A stretch of 64,000 bases of DNA, taken from positions 37,593-101,592 of the forward strand of contig CALUZS010000011.1 in the NCBI GenBank assembly GCA_944325355.1. The letters run 5' to 3'. The stretch's first letter is position 1. Each line of letters opens with the position of its first letter. Made by a program: the position numbers and the translations under genes. Positions 33,656 to 43,142 of the stretch are shown here, piece after piece. This DNA comes from an uncultured Parabacteroides sp. GTDB taxonomy: Bacteria; Bacteroidota; Bacteroidia; Bacteroidales; Tannerellaceae. The notes beneath the pieces were generated by a model. It ran no database searches. It was given only the letters and a program-made list of their open reading frames with translations, and was not told the DNA's origin.

Positions 33656-34389
33656 AAATTTTTTGGGATACGATTGCCGATTACAACCAGACGACATGGG
33701 TCGCCCAGTTATTTATTATCCTCATCGGAATGCTCCTTACGGGAATGCTATACCGCAGTAACAAGACATGGATAAAAACCGCCATGAAAGGATACCTCGC
33801 CTTCACCTATCTGTGGATTGCGTTCGTCTATTACCTCTACTTCGGTGAAGCACGCAGTTACCATCTGGTGATGACCATTTTCTGGAGTCTGATGGCACTG
33901 GTATGGATATGGGATGCCGCAAAAGAGTACACTACGTTCGAACGCGACCGACAGCTCGACTGGCTGGCATGGATACTTTTGGTCATGCCTTTCATCTATC
34001 CCGCCGTCTCATTGGCTCGCGGCATGGAATTTCCGCAAATCACTTCACCGCTCATGCCCTGTTCGGTGACTATCTTCACCATCGGGCTGCTGCTGCTTTT
34101 CTCCAAAAAAATCAATTTGTTTATTGTGCTCTGCCTGACCCATTGGTCCATCATCGGAGTGGCAAAGACCTATTCATACAATATCCCGGAAGACTTTTTG
34201 TTAGCTGTTTCGGCGGTACCGGCGCTCTATATTTTCTTTCGGCAATATTTCCGGCATACGTTGAAACAACCCTCAAAGCCCGATGCCAAATACATCCGTG
34301 CTCTTTTAATCCTGCTGTTTACGATTATGGGAATCTCCCTTACCGGAACGTTCGTCTGGGGAGTAGTCAACCACGCTTTCACTCTCTAA
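33652..34389 (+). CDS. DUF6064-family membrane protein
   Basis: Predicted 245-residue integral membrane protein with about seven hydrophobic helices. The start FWDTIADYNQTTWVAQ matches the DUF6064 N-terminal pattern (Phe-Trp...Tyr-Asn...Trp), and the middle has GMEFPQITSPLMPCSVTIFTIGLLLLF, also typical. Function is unknown. The 4-base overlap with the exporter gene upstream suggests a related role, but the family is also found in other contexts. Confidence 0.75.
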   Translation: MKIFWDTIADYNQTTWVAQLFIILIGMLLTGMLYRSNKTWIKTAMKGYLAFTYLWIAFVYYLYFGEARSYHLVMTIFWSLMALVWIWDAAKEYTTFERDRQLDWLAWILLVMPFIYPAVSLARGMEFPQITSPLMPCSVTIFTIGLLLLFSKKINLFIVLCLTHWSIIGVAKTYSYNIPEDFLLAVSAVPALYIFFRQYFRHTLKQPSKPDAKYIRALLILLFTIMGISLTGTFVWGVVNHAFTL

Positions 34390-34396
34390 AAGCATA

Positions 34397-34663
34397 TCAC
34401 TGGTTATACATATCCTTATTGTAAAAATCGAGAATCCGTATCTGCATCCGGTAAGCCGTTGCAGCCGGCGAATCGGGATTCAGCGCTATCGCTTCGAGAT
34501 AATCGTTCAGAGCCAACCGTGTCTGCCCCAGTTTACGATAGGCATTTCCTCGCAGGTAAAAACATTCGTCGAGCGGTACAGCTCCTCCCTCAATCAGTTC
34601 CGTCAAACGGGAAATAGCCTCTTTCACTTTCCCCTCAGCAATCATCCGCTTTATCTGTTCCAT
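34397..34663 (-). CDS. Small TPR-repeat protein
   Basis: Predicted 88-residue cytosolic protein with tetratricopeptide repeats: EGKVKEAISRLTELIEGGAVPLDECFYLRGNAYRKLGQTRLALNDYLEAIALNPDS contains one clear repeat (residues about 35-68, with the Leu/Gly/Tyr/Ala/Pro spacing of TPRs) and a weaker one before it. ATG 34663 is used because the longer frame upstream runs through low-quality sequence. Such proteins act as protein-binding adaptors; no partner can be named. It is convergent with the DUF6064 gene, with only 7 bases between stops. Confidence 0.75.
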   Translation of the reverse strand: MEQIKRMIAEGKVKEAISRLTELIEGGAVPLDECFYLRGNAYRKLGQTRLALNDYLEAIALNPDSPAATAYRMQIRILDFYNKDMYNQ

Positions 34664-34861
34664 CGTTGTCAACTTTACGGCAAACGTACATATAAATTCC
34701 GGATTGGGCAACAAAGAAGAAGAAACAAGGAGAGACAGAAAAGAGATTCTGAAACAGGGCAAAGCCAGCCGCAGGAACAGGGAAGGCACAAAAACGGGAC
34801 GAAAAAATGAAAAAAATTGATGTTTTTACCGAACAAAACTTCGTTACGTCAATTATTTGAG

Positions 34862-34869
34862 TAAGTTTG
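34862..34869 (+). promoter_or_regulatory. -7 box for topA
   Basis: TAAGTTTG matches TAnnTTTG and lies 30 bases before the topA start at 34900. The -33 region is weak (TTCG near 34840). Confidence 0.5.
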
Positions 34870-34899
34870 CAGCCGTTTACATATTATATTATCAAAAAT

Positions 34900-37242
34900 A
34901 TGCAGAAAAATCTGGTGATTGTCGAATCCCCCGCAAAAGCGAAAACCATAGAAAAGTTTTTGGGAAAGGAATACAAAGTACTGTCGAGTTACGGTCATAT
35001 CCGGGACTTAAAACAGAAAGAATTCAGTATTGACATCAAAAACAACTACGAACCGGAGTACGTTATTCCGGCAGATAAGAAAAAAATCGTATCCGAATTA
35101 AAGTCGGAAGCGAAAAAGGCTGATACCGTATGGCTGGCATCCGATGAGGACCGGGAAGGGGAAGCCATCTCCTGGCATTTGTATGAAGTGCTCGGCTTGA
35201 GTCCTGAACACACCAAGCGGATTGTTTTCCACGAAATCACCAAAAATGCGATACTACATGCTATCGAAACGCCGCGAAACATTGACATTAACCTTGTCAA
35301 TGCTCAGCAGGCACGACGAGTGCTTGACCGGATTGTAGGATTCGAACTTTCCCCTGTACTTTGGCGAAAAGTCAAGCCCGCGCTTTCTGCAGGACGTGTA
35401 CAGTCGGTTGCCGTCCGCCTTATCGTAGAACGCGAACGAGAGATACACAATTTCGTTACTGAAGCAGCATACCGTGTTACCGCCACATTCCTGTTACCCG
35501 ACGGGAAGACGGAGTTGAAAGCAGAACTGAACCGTCGGTTGAAAGACAGCGAAGAAGTGCGTACCTTCCTCGAAACGTGCAAGGATGCCACATTCTCGAT
35601 TGAAGATATACAGACAAAACCGGTACGCAAATCGCCGGCGCCTCCGTTTACAACCTCCACCTTGCAACAGGAGGCCGCACGGAAACTGGGATTCTCCGTA
35701 GCCCAAACCATGATGTTAGCGCAACGGTTGTATGAATCGGGATTGATTACCTACATGCGTACCGATTCTGTCAATTTAAGTTCGCTCGCATTGGGGACGA
35801 CCAAAGAAGCCATCATTGCTACTTATGGGGAACGGTATTACAAATATCGCCAGTATCACACAAAAAGCAAAGGGGCACAAGAAGCACACGAAGCCATCCG
35901 CCCCACCTACATATCCAACACGGAAATCAACGGAAACGCACAGGAAAAAAAACTGTACGAACTAATTCGTAAACGGACTATCGCCTGCCAGATGGCAGAT
36001 GCAGAACTGGAGCGAACCTCCATCTCGGTGGCTATCGACGGCATGAAAGAGAAGTTCATTGCAACAGGCGAAGTGATTACGTTCGACGGCTTCCTACAAG
36101 TATACCGCGAAAGCTATGATGACGAAAACGAAAAAGAGCAGGAGAACGGCATACTGCCGGCTGTCTCTATCAACGAGCCGTTGGCACGGAAAGAAATTAT
36201 CGCCACAGAACGTTTCACACAACGCCCTCCCAGATACACGGAAGCCAGCTTAGTGCGACGGCTCGAAGAACTCGGCATCGGACGCCCGTCAACCTATGCT
36301 CCAACTATACAAACCATACAGAACAGGGAGTATGTCGTAAAAAGCGACAAAGAGGGAATCGTGCGCACATACCACATACTGAAATTAGATCATTCGGGTA
36401 TCAATGAAGAAGAAAAATCAGACATTTTCGGAGCGGATCACAACAAATTGATGCCAACTGATATAGGAGTCGTGGTAAACGACTTCCTAATGGAATATTT
36501 CCCGATAGTAATGGATTATAATTTCACCGCCAACGTAGAAAAGGAATTCGATTCCATCGCGGCAGGAGAAATGATCTGGACAAAAGCTATTGATAATTTC
36601 TATCAAATGTTCCATCCGATTGTTCAGGCGGCGACCGCAATGCGGACTGAACATAAAATCGGCGAACGAGAATTAGGCATCGACCCGAAAAGCGGTAAAC
36701 CGGTATTCGTAAAAATAGGAAGATACGGACCGATTGTCCAGTTAGGAGCGGCGCACCAAGATGAGAAAGAGAGTGAAAAACCCCAATTCGCCACGTTAAT
36801 GAAAGGTCAGTCCATCGAAACCATCACGTTGGAGGAAGCTTTGAAACTGTTCGAACTTCCCCGGACCATCGGCGAATATGAAGGAAAAACAGTCGTTGCC
36901 GCCATTGGTCGTTTCGGACCTTTTATTCGCCATGACGGGAAGTTTGTTTCGATACCAAAAACGCTGAACCCAACGACCATTACCCTCGAAGAAGCAATTG
37001 AACTGATTCAAGAGAAAAAAGCAAAAGATGAAAAGCGGTTTATCAAGAAATTCGAGGAAGAACCCGAAATGGAAATCCTGAACGGACGTTACGGACCTTA
37101 CATCTCTTATAAAGGGAACAATTACCGGTTACCGAAAAGCATCGAAAAACCGGAACTGCTCTCCATGGATGAATGCAAAGAGATTATCGAAAAATCAGCA
37201 GACAAAACGGTCAAACGGAAGGTTACAAAGAAAAAGTCTTAA
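34900..37242 (+). CDS. topA: DNA topoisomerase I
   Basis: Predicted 780-residue type IA topoisomerase that relaxes negative supercoils. Toprim domain at the N-terminus (NLVIVESPAKAKTIEKFLG, then ASDEDREGEAISWH with the metal-binding acidic residues), followed by SAGRVQSVAVRLIVERE, and the active-site Tyr285 in LITYMRTDSVNLS. The C-terminal part has repeats of the topoisomerase C-terminal type (RYGPYISYKGNNYRLP, RFGPFIRHDGKFVSIP) and a lysine-rich end (KTVKRKVTKKKS). There are no Cys4 zinc ribbons, as is usual in Bacteroidetes. ATG 34900 gives the canonical MQKNLVIVES start. Confidence 0.96.
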   Translation: MQKNLVIVESPAKAKTIEKFLGKEYKVLSSYGHIRDLKQKEFSIDIKNNYEPEYVIPADKKKIVSELKSEAKKADTVWLASDEDREGEAISWHLYEVLGLSPEHTKRIVFHEITKNAILHAIETPRNIDINLVNAQQARRVLDRIVGFELSPVLWRKVKPALSAGRVQSVAVRLIVEREREIHNFVTEAAYRVTATFLLPDGKTELKAELNRRLKDSEEVRTFLETCKDATFSIEDIQTKPVRKSPAPPFTTSTLQQEAARKLGFSVAQTMMLAQRLYESGLITYMRTDSVNLSSLALGTTKEAIIATYGERYYKYRQYHTKSKGAQEAHEAIRPTYISNTEINGNAQEKKLYELIRKRTIACQMADAELERTSISVAIDGMKEKFIATGEVITFDGFLQVYRESYDDENEKEQENGILPAVSINEPLARKEIIATERFTQRPPRYTEASLVRRLEELGIGRPSTYAPTIQTIQNREYVVKSDKEGIVRTYHILKLDHSGINEEEKSDIFGADHNKLMPTDIGVVVNDFLMEYFPIVMDYNFTANVEKEFDSIAAGEMIWTKAIDNFYQMFHPIVQAATAMRTEHKIGERELGIDPKSGKPVFVKIGRYGPIVQLGAAHQDEKESEKPQFATLMKGQSIETITLEEALKLFELPRTIGEYEGKTVVAAIGRFGPFIRHDGKFVSIPKTLNPTTITLEEAIELIQEKKAKDEKRFIKKFEEEPEMEILNGRYGPYISYKGNNYRLPKSIEKPELLSMDECKEIIEKSADKTVKRKVTKKKS

Positions 37243-37251
37243 TGCGAAACG

Positions 37252-37273
37252 ATTGCGGAAGTTCGCAATATTT
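37252..37273 (+). terminator. Small hairpin after topA
   Basis: ATTGCG (37252-37257) and CGCAAT (37264-37269) pair with a 6-base loop, followed by ATTTTAT. A modest terminator just after the topA stop, overlapping the promoter region of the GH43 gene. Confidence 0.45.
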
Positions 37274-37311
37274 TATAGCTTTGTAAGCTGAATGTTTTAC
37301 AAAGCTATAAA
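37272..37311 (+). promoter_or_regulatory. Promoter -7 box inside a perfect 15-bp inverted repeat
   Basis: TTTATAGCTTTGTAA (37272-37286) and TTACAAAGCTATAAA (37297-37311) are perfect reverse complements with a 10-base loop. The left arm contains TAGCTTTG (37276-37283), a -7 box, with TTG at 37253-37255 (20-base spacer). The right arm ends 2 bases before the GH43 start codon. It could act as an operator or as an RNA hairpin at the ribosome site. Confidence 0.6.
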
Positions 37312-37313
37312 CA

Positions 37314-38285
37314 ATGAAACGACTTTTTGCTTTATTGGTGGCTCTTATAGGTTACGCCGTAACGCTTTCTGCCGAAGAGGGCGGCAAGCAAACAACCAAA
37401 GTTCCTTTCGGAGACCCGTTCATTTTACTACATGAAGGAACCTATTACGCATACGGCACCAATTCCGACCAAGGGATTCTGGTATATACTTCTGACAACC
37501 TCAAAGACTGGTACTATCCCGACGGAAGGACCGAACCGTTAGTGGCACTGCACAAAGATGATGTATGGGCAGACCGTTGGTTTTGGGCTCCGGAAGTATA
37601 CTACATCAACGAGAAATTCTACATGTACTACTCTGCCGATGAACATATCTGCGTGGCGGTAGCCGACAAACCAACCGGACCATTCCGCCAGGAAGTACAA
37701 CGGCCGATGCTGGAGGGAGAAAAGAGCATCGACAATTCATTATTTATAGACGATGACGGAAAAGCCTACCTTTTCTTCGACCGTTTCAATGACGGACTCA
37801 ACATCTGGGTAGCAGAGTTAGAGGAAGACCTGATAACCATCAAACCGAACACGATGCACCCGTGCATCCATGTCAGTCAGGCATGGGAAGAAGTGTGGCC
37901 TCGAGTAAATGAAGGAGCATACGTCATCAAACACAAGGGCGTTTATTACATGACCTACTCCGCCAATAGTTATGAGAGCCAATCGTACGGCATCGGCTGT
38001 GCCACTGCAACCGACATCTACGGACCGTGGACAAAATACAAAGAGAATCCGTTGTTGCAAAAGCCGGGGACGTTACAAGGCGTGGGACACAGTGCCTTCT
38101 TCAAAGACAAACGGGGAAATTTACGGATTGTCTATCATGCCCACTTCAACGACCAGAAGATTCATCCGAGACACATGTACATCGGAACCGTCAAATTCAA
38201 GAAACAGAAAGAAGGTGCAGACCGCATGGTCATCAGCCAAGATTACCTGACACCAATACTTCACCTGCCGGGAAAAGAAAGATAG
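37314..38285 (+). CDS. Glycoside hydrolase family 43 enzyme
   Basis: Predicted 323-residue secreted enzyme with signal peptide MKRLFALLVALIGYAVTLSA. The single catalytic domain is a five-bladed propeller with GH43 landmarks: the general base in VPFGDPFILLHEGTYYAYGT, the pKa-modulating Asp in SIDNSLFIDDDGKAYLFFD, and the general acid Glu in RVNEGAYVIKHKGVYYMTYS. Such enzymes remove arabinose, xylose or galactose units from plant or host glycans. No lipobox, so probably periplasmic. It is a single-gene unit, not in a PUL within the window, preceded by the 15-bp inverted repeat. Confidence 0.88.
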   Translation: MKRLFALLVALIGYAVTLSAEEGGKQTTKVPFGDPFILLHEGTYYAYGTNSDQGILVYTSDNLKDWYYPDGRTEPLVALHKDDVWADRWFWAPEVYYINEKFYMYYSADEHICVAVADKPTGPFRQEVQRPMLEGEKSIDNSLFIDDDGKAYLFFDRFNDGLNIWVAELEEDLITIKPNTMHPCIHVSQAWEEVWPRVNEGAYVIKHKGVYYMTYSANSYESQSYGIGCATATDIYGPWTKYKENPLLQKPGTLQGVGHSAFFKDKRGNLRIVYHAHFNDQKIHPRHMYIGTVKFKKQKEGADRMVISQDYLTPILHLPGKER

Positions 38286-38396
38286 ACCGCTGATTTATAT
38301 ACGTAAAACAAATAACTTTACAATAAAAGCAGGATACTACTTTTAAGCAAGGGCAAGAGGAGAACGAAAAACAAACAGGCAATGTTTTATTCTTTA

Positions 38397-38428
38397 TTGA
38401 CTTTTTTCCCATATAATCGCTACATTTG
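38397..38428 (+). promoter_or_regulatory. Promoter of the dxs-trkA-trkH-copA run
   Basis: TTG (38397-38399) and TACATTTG (38421-38428), spacer 21 bases. The predicted transcription start near 38435 is only about 7 bases before the GTG start of dxs, so the mRNA would have almost no leader. Confidence 0.6.
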
Positions 38429-38441
38429 CGAAAAATAAAAA

Positions 38442-40334
38442 GTGACAACATTGAATACAGACGAACATCTTTTAAATAAAATAAACAATCCAAGTGATTT
38501 ACGCAAACTCCCGGAAGAACAACTCCCGGAAGTTTGCAATGAATTACGGCAATACATCATCGATGTATTATCGGAAAATCCCGGTCACCTGGGGGCAAGC
38601 TTGGGGACAGTAGAACTGACTGTTGCCTTGCATTACGTATTCAATACTCCTTATGACCGAATTGTATGGGATGTCGGACACCAGGCATACGGACACAAAA
38701 TACTGACCGGACGCCGGGAAGCATTTCATACCTTGCGAAAATTCGGCGGCATCAGTGGTTTCCCGAACCCGTCGGAAAGCAAATACGATGCTTTCATTGC
38801 CGGACACGCATCCAATTCCATCTCTGCGGCATTAGGCATGTCGGTTGCTTCCACCTTGGAAAATGAAAAAAGGCACGTAATAGCCGTTATCGGAGATGGA
38901 GCGATGACAGGCGGATTGGCATTTGAAGGATTGAACAACGCTTCCACGCATCCGAACAACCTTCTCATCATATTAAACGACAACAATATGGCAATCGACC
39001 ACAATGTAGGCGGACTCAGCCAATATTTAGTAGACATAACCACCAGCCGGGGCTACAATAAAGTGCGTTACGACCTTTACAAGGGGCTGAAAAAAATGAA
39101 ATTGATTGATGAAGGGAAAAGAGATAATATCCTGCGGTTCAACAACAGCCTGAAAGCACTACTCACACAACAGCATAATCTCTTTGAAGGATTCAGTATC
39201 CGCTATTTCGGTCCGGTCGACGGGCACGATGTCAATTATCTGGTAAAAATACTGAACGATATCAAAGACATGCAAGGTCCTAAGCTGCTGCATATAAAGA
39301 CAAAGAAGGGGAAAGGCTTCAAGCCGGCGGAAGAATCGGCTACCGAATGGCACGCCCCCGGCAAATTCAACAAAGAGACCGGTGAACGAATACTCTCCCA
39401 CTCGCTAAACGAGCCACAATTATACCAAGACGTATTCGGTTACACACTGGTGGAACTTGCAGAAAAAGATCGGCGCGTAGTAGGAGTAACACCGGCCATG
39501 CCTACCGGATGCTCAATGACCTACCTGATGAAACGCTTTCCGGAACGGGCATTCGATGTAGGCATTGCTGAAGGTCATGCCGTTACTTTTTCGGCAGGTA
39601 TGGCAAAAGATGGTCTGATACCTTTCTGCAACATCTATTCCTCGTTCATGCAACGCGCATATGATGAAATAATCCATGATGTGGCATTGCAAAAACTCCA
39701 CATGGTGCTCTGTCTGGACCGCAGCGGGCTGGTCGGAGAAGACGGGGTAACCCACCACGGAGTTTTCGACCTTGCCTACCTACGCCCCATCCCGAACCTG
39801 ACCATCGCATCTCCACTGAACGAATGGGATTTGAGAAATCTGATGTATACCGGATATAAAACCAACGGAACAATGGTCATCCGTTACCCTCGCGGTAAAG
39901 GAGAGAAAAAAGACTGGAAAAACTCGATGGAGATAATGCCCGTCGGAAAAGGGCGAAAACTAAAAGACGGCACGGATGTAGCCGTGCTCTCGATAGGACC
40001 GATAGGCAACGAGGTAACCAAAGCTATCGCCATGGTTCCGGAGATTTCGGTAGCCCATTACGACATGATTTATTTGAAGCCAATTGATGAAGCGCTGTTA
40101 CACGAAGTAGGACAAAAATTCAAGCACATCATTACCGTTGAAAACGGAGTAGCCTGCGGAGGCTTGGGCAGCGCTGTCCTCGAATTTATGGCAGACAACC
40201 ATTATACACCGCAAGTAAACCGGTTAGGGATTCCCGACCGGTTTATCGAACACGGCTCCATACCGGAGTTATATCAATTATGCGGTATTGACTGTAATAG
40301 TATAGCAACAAAATTAAAATCAATCGTTTTATGA
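38442..40334 (+). CDS. dxs: 1-deoxy-D-xylulose-5-phosphate synthase
   Basis: Predicted 630-residue thiamine-diphosphate enzyme that condenses pyruvate and glyceraldehyde 3-phosphate, the first step of the MEP isoprenoid pathway. Landmarks: [20 protein letters not shown], the diphosphate-binding [19 protein letters not shown] with [14 protein letters not shown], and the transketolase-like pyrimidine-binding domain with [15 protein letters not shown] and [16 protein letters not shown]. The C-terminal domain ends [19 protein letters not shown]. No ATG is available near the N-terminus; GTG 38442 (or TTG 38451) is the start that gives the family length. Its last codons overlap the trkA start by 4 bases. 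Confidence 0.94.
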   Translation: MTTLNTDEHLLNKINNPSDLRKLPEEQLPEVCNELRQYIIDVLSENPGHLGASLGTVELTVALHYVFNTPYDRIVWDVGHQAYGHKILTGRREAFHTLRKFGGISGFPNPSESKYDAFIAGHASNSISAALGMSVASTLENEKRHVIAVIGDGAMTGGLAFEGLNNASTHPNNLLIILNDNNMAIDHNVGGLSQYLVDITTSRGYNKVRYDLYKGLKKMKLIDEGKRDNILRFNNSLKALLTQQHNLFEGFSIRYFGPVDGHDVNYLVKILNDIKDMQGPKLLHIKTKKGKGFKPAEESATEWHAPGKFNKETGERILSHSLNEPQLYQDVFGYTLVELAEKDRRVVGVTPAMPTGCSMTYLMKRFPERAFDVGIAEGHAVTFSAGMAKDGLIPFCNIYSSFMQRAYDEIIHDVALQKLHMVLCLDRSGLVGEDGVTHHGVFDLAYLRPIPNLTIASPLNEWDLRNLMYTGYKTNGTMVIRYPRGKGEKKDWKNSMEIMPVGKGRKLKDGTDVAVLSIGPIGNEVTKAIAMVPEISVAHYDMIYLKPIDEALLHEVGQKFKHIITVENGVACGGLGSAVLEFMADNHYTPQVNRLGIPDRFIEHGSIPELYQLCGIDCNSIATKLKSIVL

Positions 40335-41668
40335 GAGTTATCATTGCCGGAGCAGGAGAAGTCGGGACGCATCTTGCGAAAATGCTTTCACAAGAGAACC
40401 AAGACATCGTATTAATGGATCCGAATGAAGAAAGACTACGATTTACTGATGCCAGTCTCGATATTATGCCAATGGTCGGCAGTCCTACATCTCCTCGAGA
40501 TTTGGACGAAGCAGGTATTAAAAAGACAGATTTGTTTGTAAGCGTAATGCCGGAAGAAACTTCCAACATCACAGCCTGCATGCTGGCACACAACCTAGGA
40601 GCAAACAAGACGTTGGCACGAATCAACAATTATGAATATTTGCTACCCCGCAACAAGGAACTATTCGAAAAGCTGGGTATTGGCTCGATGATTTACCCGG
40701 AGATGTTTGCAGCCAAAGAGATTGTCACAGCCATACAGCGTCCGTGGACACGACAATACTGGGAGCTGTTCGGAGGAACGATTATCTTGATTGGTGTTAA
40801 GGTACGTGACAATTCCCGACTGGTAAACAAACTCCTCTCCGAGTTATTAAATGAACAGAAGCTTTACCACATCGTTGCCATCAAACGACAGAATGAAACA
40901 ATCATCCCGCGAGGTAGCGACCGTATTGAATCGGGAGACATCCTCTTTTTCACCACCACCAAAGAGTATATCGAAGATGTACGCTTACACGCCGGGAAAA
41001 AGAATCCGGAAATCAAGAAAGTAATTATCATGGGAGGAAGCCGGATTGCCATCCGTACTTGCCAATACCTTCCCGATAATATCCACATAAAAATCATTGA
41101 GATAAATAAAGAAAAATGTCTCAAAATAGCGGAAAAACTTCCAAGCAATGCGCTGCTTATTCACGGGGATGCACGTGACACCCAATTGTTGGAACAGGAA
41201 GGGATCCGCGACTCCCAGGCATTCATCGCTCTTTCGGAAAATTCGAGCTCGAACATTTTGGCATGCCTTGCGGCAAAGCGTTTCGGAGTATTCAAAACCA
41301 TTGCAAAAATCGAGAACCTCGATTACATTCCTTTGGCAGAAAGCCTTGACATCGGAGCCGTCATCAACAAAAAGCTCATTGCGGCAAGCCGTATTTACCA
41401 ATTATTGCTGGATGCTGATATTTCTAATGTGAAATGCCTGACGTTCGCCAATGCCGATGTAGCAGAACTGGTTGCACGCCCGAATTCAAAAATCACAAAA
41501 AAACCGGTATGCGAATTACGGCTTCCAAGAGATATCACTCTAGGCGGACTAATCCGTTCTGGAAAGCCGATGATGGTCAAAGGAGACACACAAATCCAGC
41601 CATACGACCATGTTGCCGTTTTCTGTCTGGACACTGCCATGCGTAAGTTAGAAGATTATTTTAATTAA
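40331..41668 (+). CDS. trkA: Trk potassium uptake regulatory subunit TrkA
   Basis: Predicted 445-residue cytosolic NAD-binding gating protein of the Trk K+ transporter. It has two RCK units: the first starts [19 protein letters not shown] (Rossmann GxGxxG) and the second [20 protein letters not shown], each followed by a C-terminal RCK_C domain (about 140-225 and 360-445). It controls the membrane subunit TrkH, encoded 10 bases downstream. The start overlaps the dxs stop by 4 bases (ATGA). Confidence 0.95.
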   Translation: MRVIIAGAGEVGTHLAKMLSQENQDIVLMDPNEERLRFTDASLDIMPMVGSPTSPRDLDEAGIKKTDLFVSVMPEETSNITACMLAHNLGANKTLARINNYEYLLPRNKELFEKLGIGSMIYPEMFAAKEIVTAIQRPWTRQYWELFGGTIILIGVKVRDNSRLVNKLLSELLNEQKLYHIVAIKRQNETIIPRGSDRIESGDILFFTTTKEYIEDVRLHAGKKNPEIKKVIIMGGSRIAIRTCQYLPDNIHIKIIEINKEKCLKIAEKLPSNALLIHGDARDTQLLEQEGIRDSQAFIALSENSSSNILACLAAKRFGVFKTIAKIENLDYIPLAESLDIGAVINKKLIAASRIYQLLLDADISNVKCLTFANADVAELVARPNSKITKKPVCELRLPRDITLGGLIRSGKPMMVKGDTQIQPYDHVAVFCLDTAMRKLEDYFN

Positions 41669-41678
41669 AAAAATCAAT

Positions 41679-43133
41679 ATGCTGAATATCCGATTTGTAA
41701 TAAAGATGCTGGGGCTGATGTTCATCCTCGAAACCATATTCATGCTGACAGCCACAGCTGTAGCCTTTTTTTACAAAGGAGATGATTTTCTCTACTTGGC
41801 ATTATCAAGCGGGCTGATATTCTTCACCGGGATTATTTGCTACCTCATAGGGAAAAATGCCAATGAGCGAAACGCCGGACGCCGGGAGGGAATGCTTACT
41901 GTAACCCTTACATGGATACTATTTTCATTCTTCGGGATGCTTCCTTACTATTTGAGCGGATACATCCCCAGCATCACCGATGCCTATTTTGAAACAATGT
42001 CAGGATTCACCACAACCGGTTCGACCATTCTTAAGAATATTGAAGCGTTACCCAACGGTTTACTCTTCTGGCGCAGTCTTACCCAATGGCAAGGAGGTAT
42101 CGGAATGATTGTATTCACAGTGGCATTGATGCCTATTTTTGGAGGAGGGGCTTCACAACTTTTCAACGCAGAATCCAGCGGGATCACCCATCAACGTTTT
42201 CGTCCGCGCATCACACAAGCAGCTAAACGGCTATGGGGCATTTATCTGTTCTTCACACTTTTGGTTACCATTTTGCTTTACATCGGACCTATGAACCTCT
42301 TCGATGCTGTCAACCATGCGATGACATGTATGGCAACCGGAGGATATTCCACCAAAAATGCAAGCATCGGCTACTGGGATTCTCCATACATCGAATATGT
42401 CATTTCCATCTTCATGTGCGTAGGTTCAACCAATTTCGCATTAATGTACCTGTTCATGAACGGGAAATACCAAAAGCTTTTAAAAGATGAAGAGACTCGC
42501 TCCTTCTACAAATTCATTATAGTCGTTGTCCTCATTGTCACGGCATGGGTCTACTTCAACGGATTTGAGAAAGACCTGGAAGAGGCTTTCAGAAATTCCC
42601 TGTTCCAAGTTTCCACCCTCATTTCGACAACAGGATTCGCGACCATCGACTATCTGGCATGGGGACCTTTCTTCTGGCTAATATCATTATTACTGATGGT
42701 TGTTTGCGGATGTGCAGGCTCTACTTGCGGCGGGTTAAAGATGGGACGGGTAGTGATACTCACCAAGGTCTTGTTCAATGAATGCAAAAAACAAACGCAT
42801 CCTAAAGCCATTGTTCCTGTAAGAATGAATGGTTTAGTTCTTTCAGGAGACATTATCCACCAAGTATTGGCCTTTACGTTCATCTATTTATGCGTATTGC
42901 TTTTTTCCTGCCTTGTACTCATGGCAGACGGCATAGGCTTCGAAGAATCCTTAGGTGCAGTAGTTTCTGCATTGGGGAATGTAGGTCCGGGGCTTGGATC
43001 ATGTGGCCCTGTCGGTAACTATGCCGATTTCCCTGTACTATCGAAATGGGTATTATCCTTCGTAATGATGACGGGACGTCTGGAAATCTTTACAGTATTT
43101 ACCATCCTGCTCCCCTCTTTCTGGAAACAATAA
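41679..43133 (+). CDS. trkH: Trk potassium uptake membrane subunit TrkH
   Basis: Predicted 484-residue membrane protein with about ten to twelve helices. It carries the repeated selectivity-filter-like loops of TrkH/KtrB: SGFTTTGSTIL, CMATGGYSTKN, ISTTGFATIDY and ALGNVGPGLGS. With TrkA it imports K+ driven by the membrane potential. It lies between trkA and copA in one transcript. Confidence 0.95.
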   Translation: MLNIRFVIKMLGLMFILETIFMLTATAVAFFYKGDDFLYLALSSGLIFFTGIICYLIGKNANERNAGRREGMLTVTLTWILFSFFGMLPYYLSGYIPSITDAYFETMSGFTTTGSTILKNIEALPNGLLFWRSLTQWQGGIGMIVFTVALMPIFGGGASQLFNAESSGITHQRFRPRITQAAKRLWGIYLFFTLLVTILLYIGPMNLFDAVNHAMTCMATGGYSTKNASIGYWDSPYIEYVISIFMCVGSTNFALMYLFMNGKYQKLLKDEETRSFYKFIIVVVLIVTAWVYFNGFEKDLEEAFRNSLFQVSTLISTTGFATIDYLAWGPFFWLISLLLMVVCGCAGSTCGGLKMGRVVILTKVLFNECKKQTHPKAIVPVRMNGLVLSGDIIHQVLAFTFIYLCVLLFSCLVLMADGIGFEESLGAVVSALGNVGPGLGSCGPVGNYADFPVLSKWVLSFVMMTGRLEIFTVFTILLPSFWKQ

Positions 43134-43142
43134 CGAACTACG

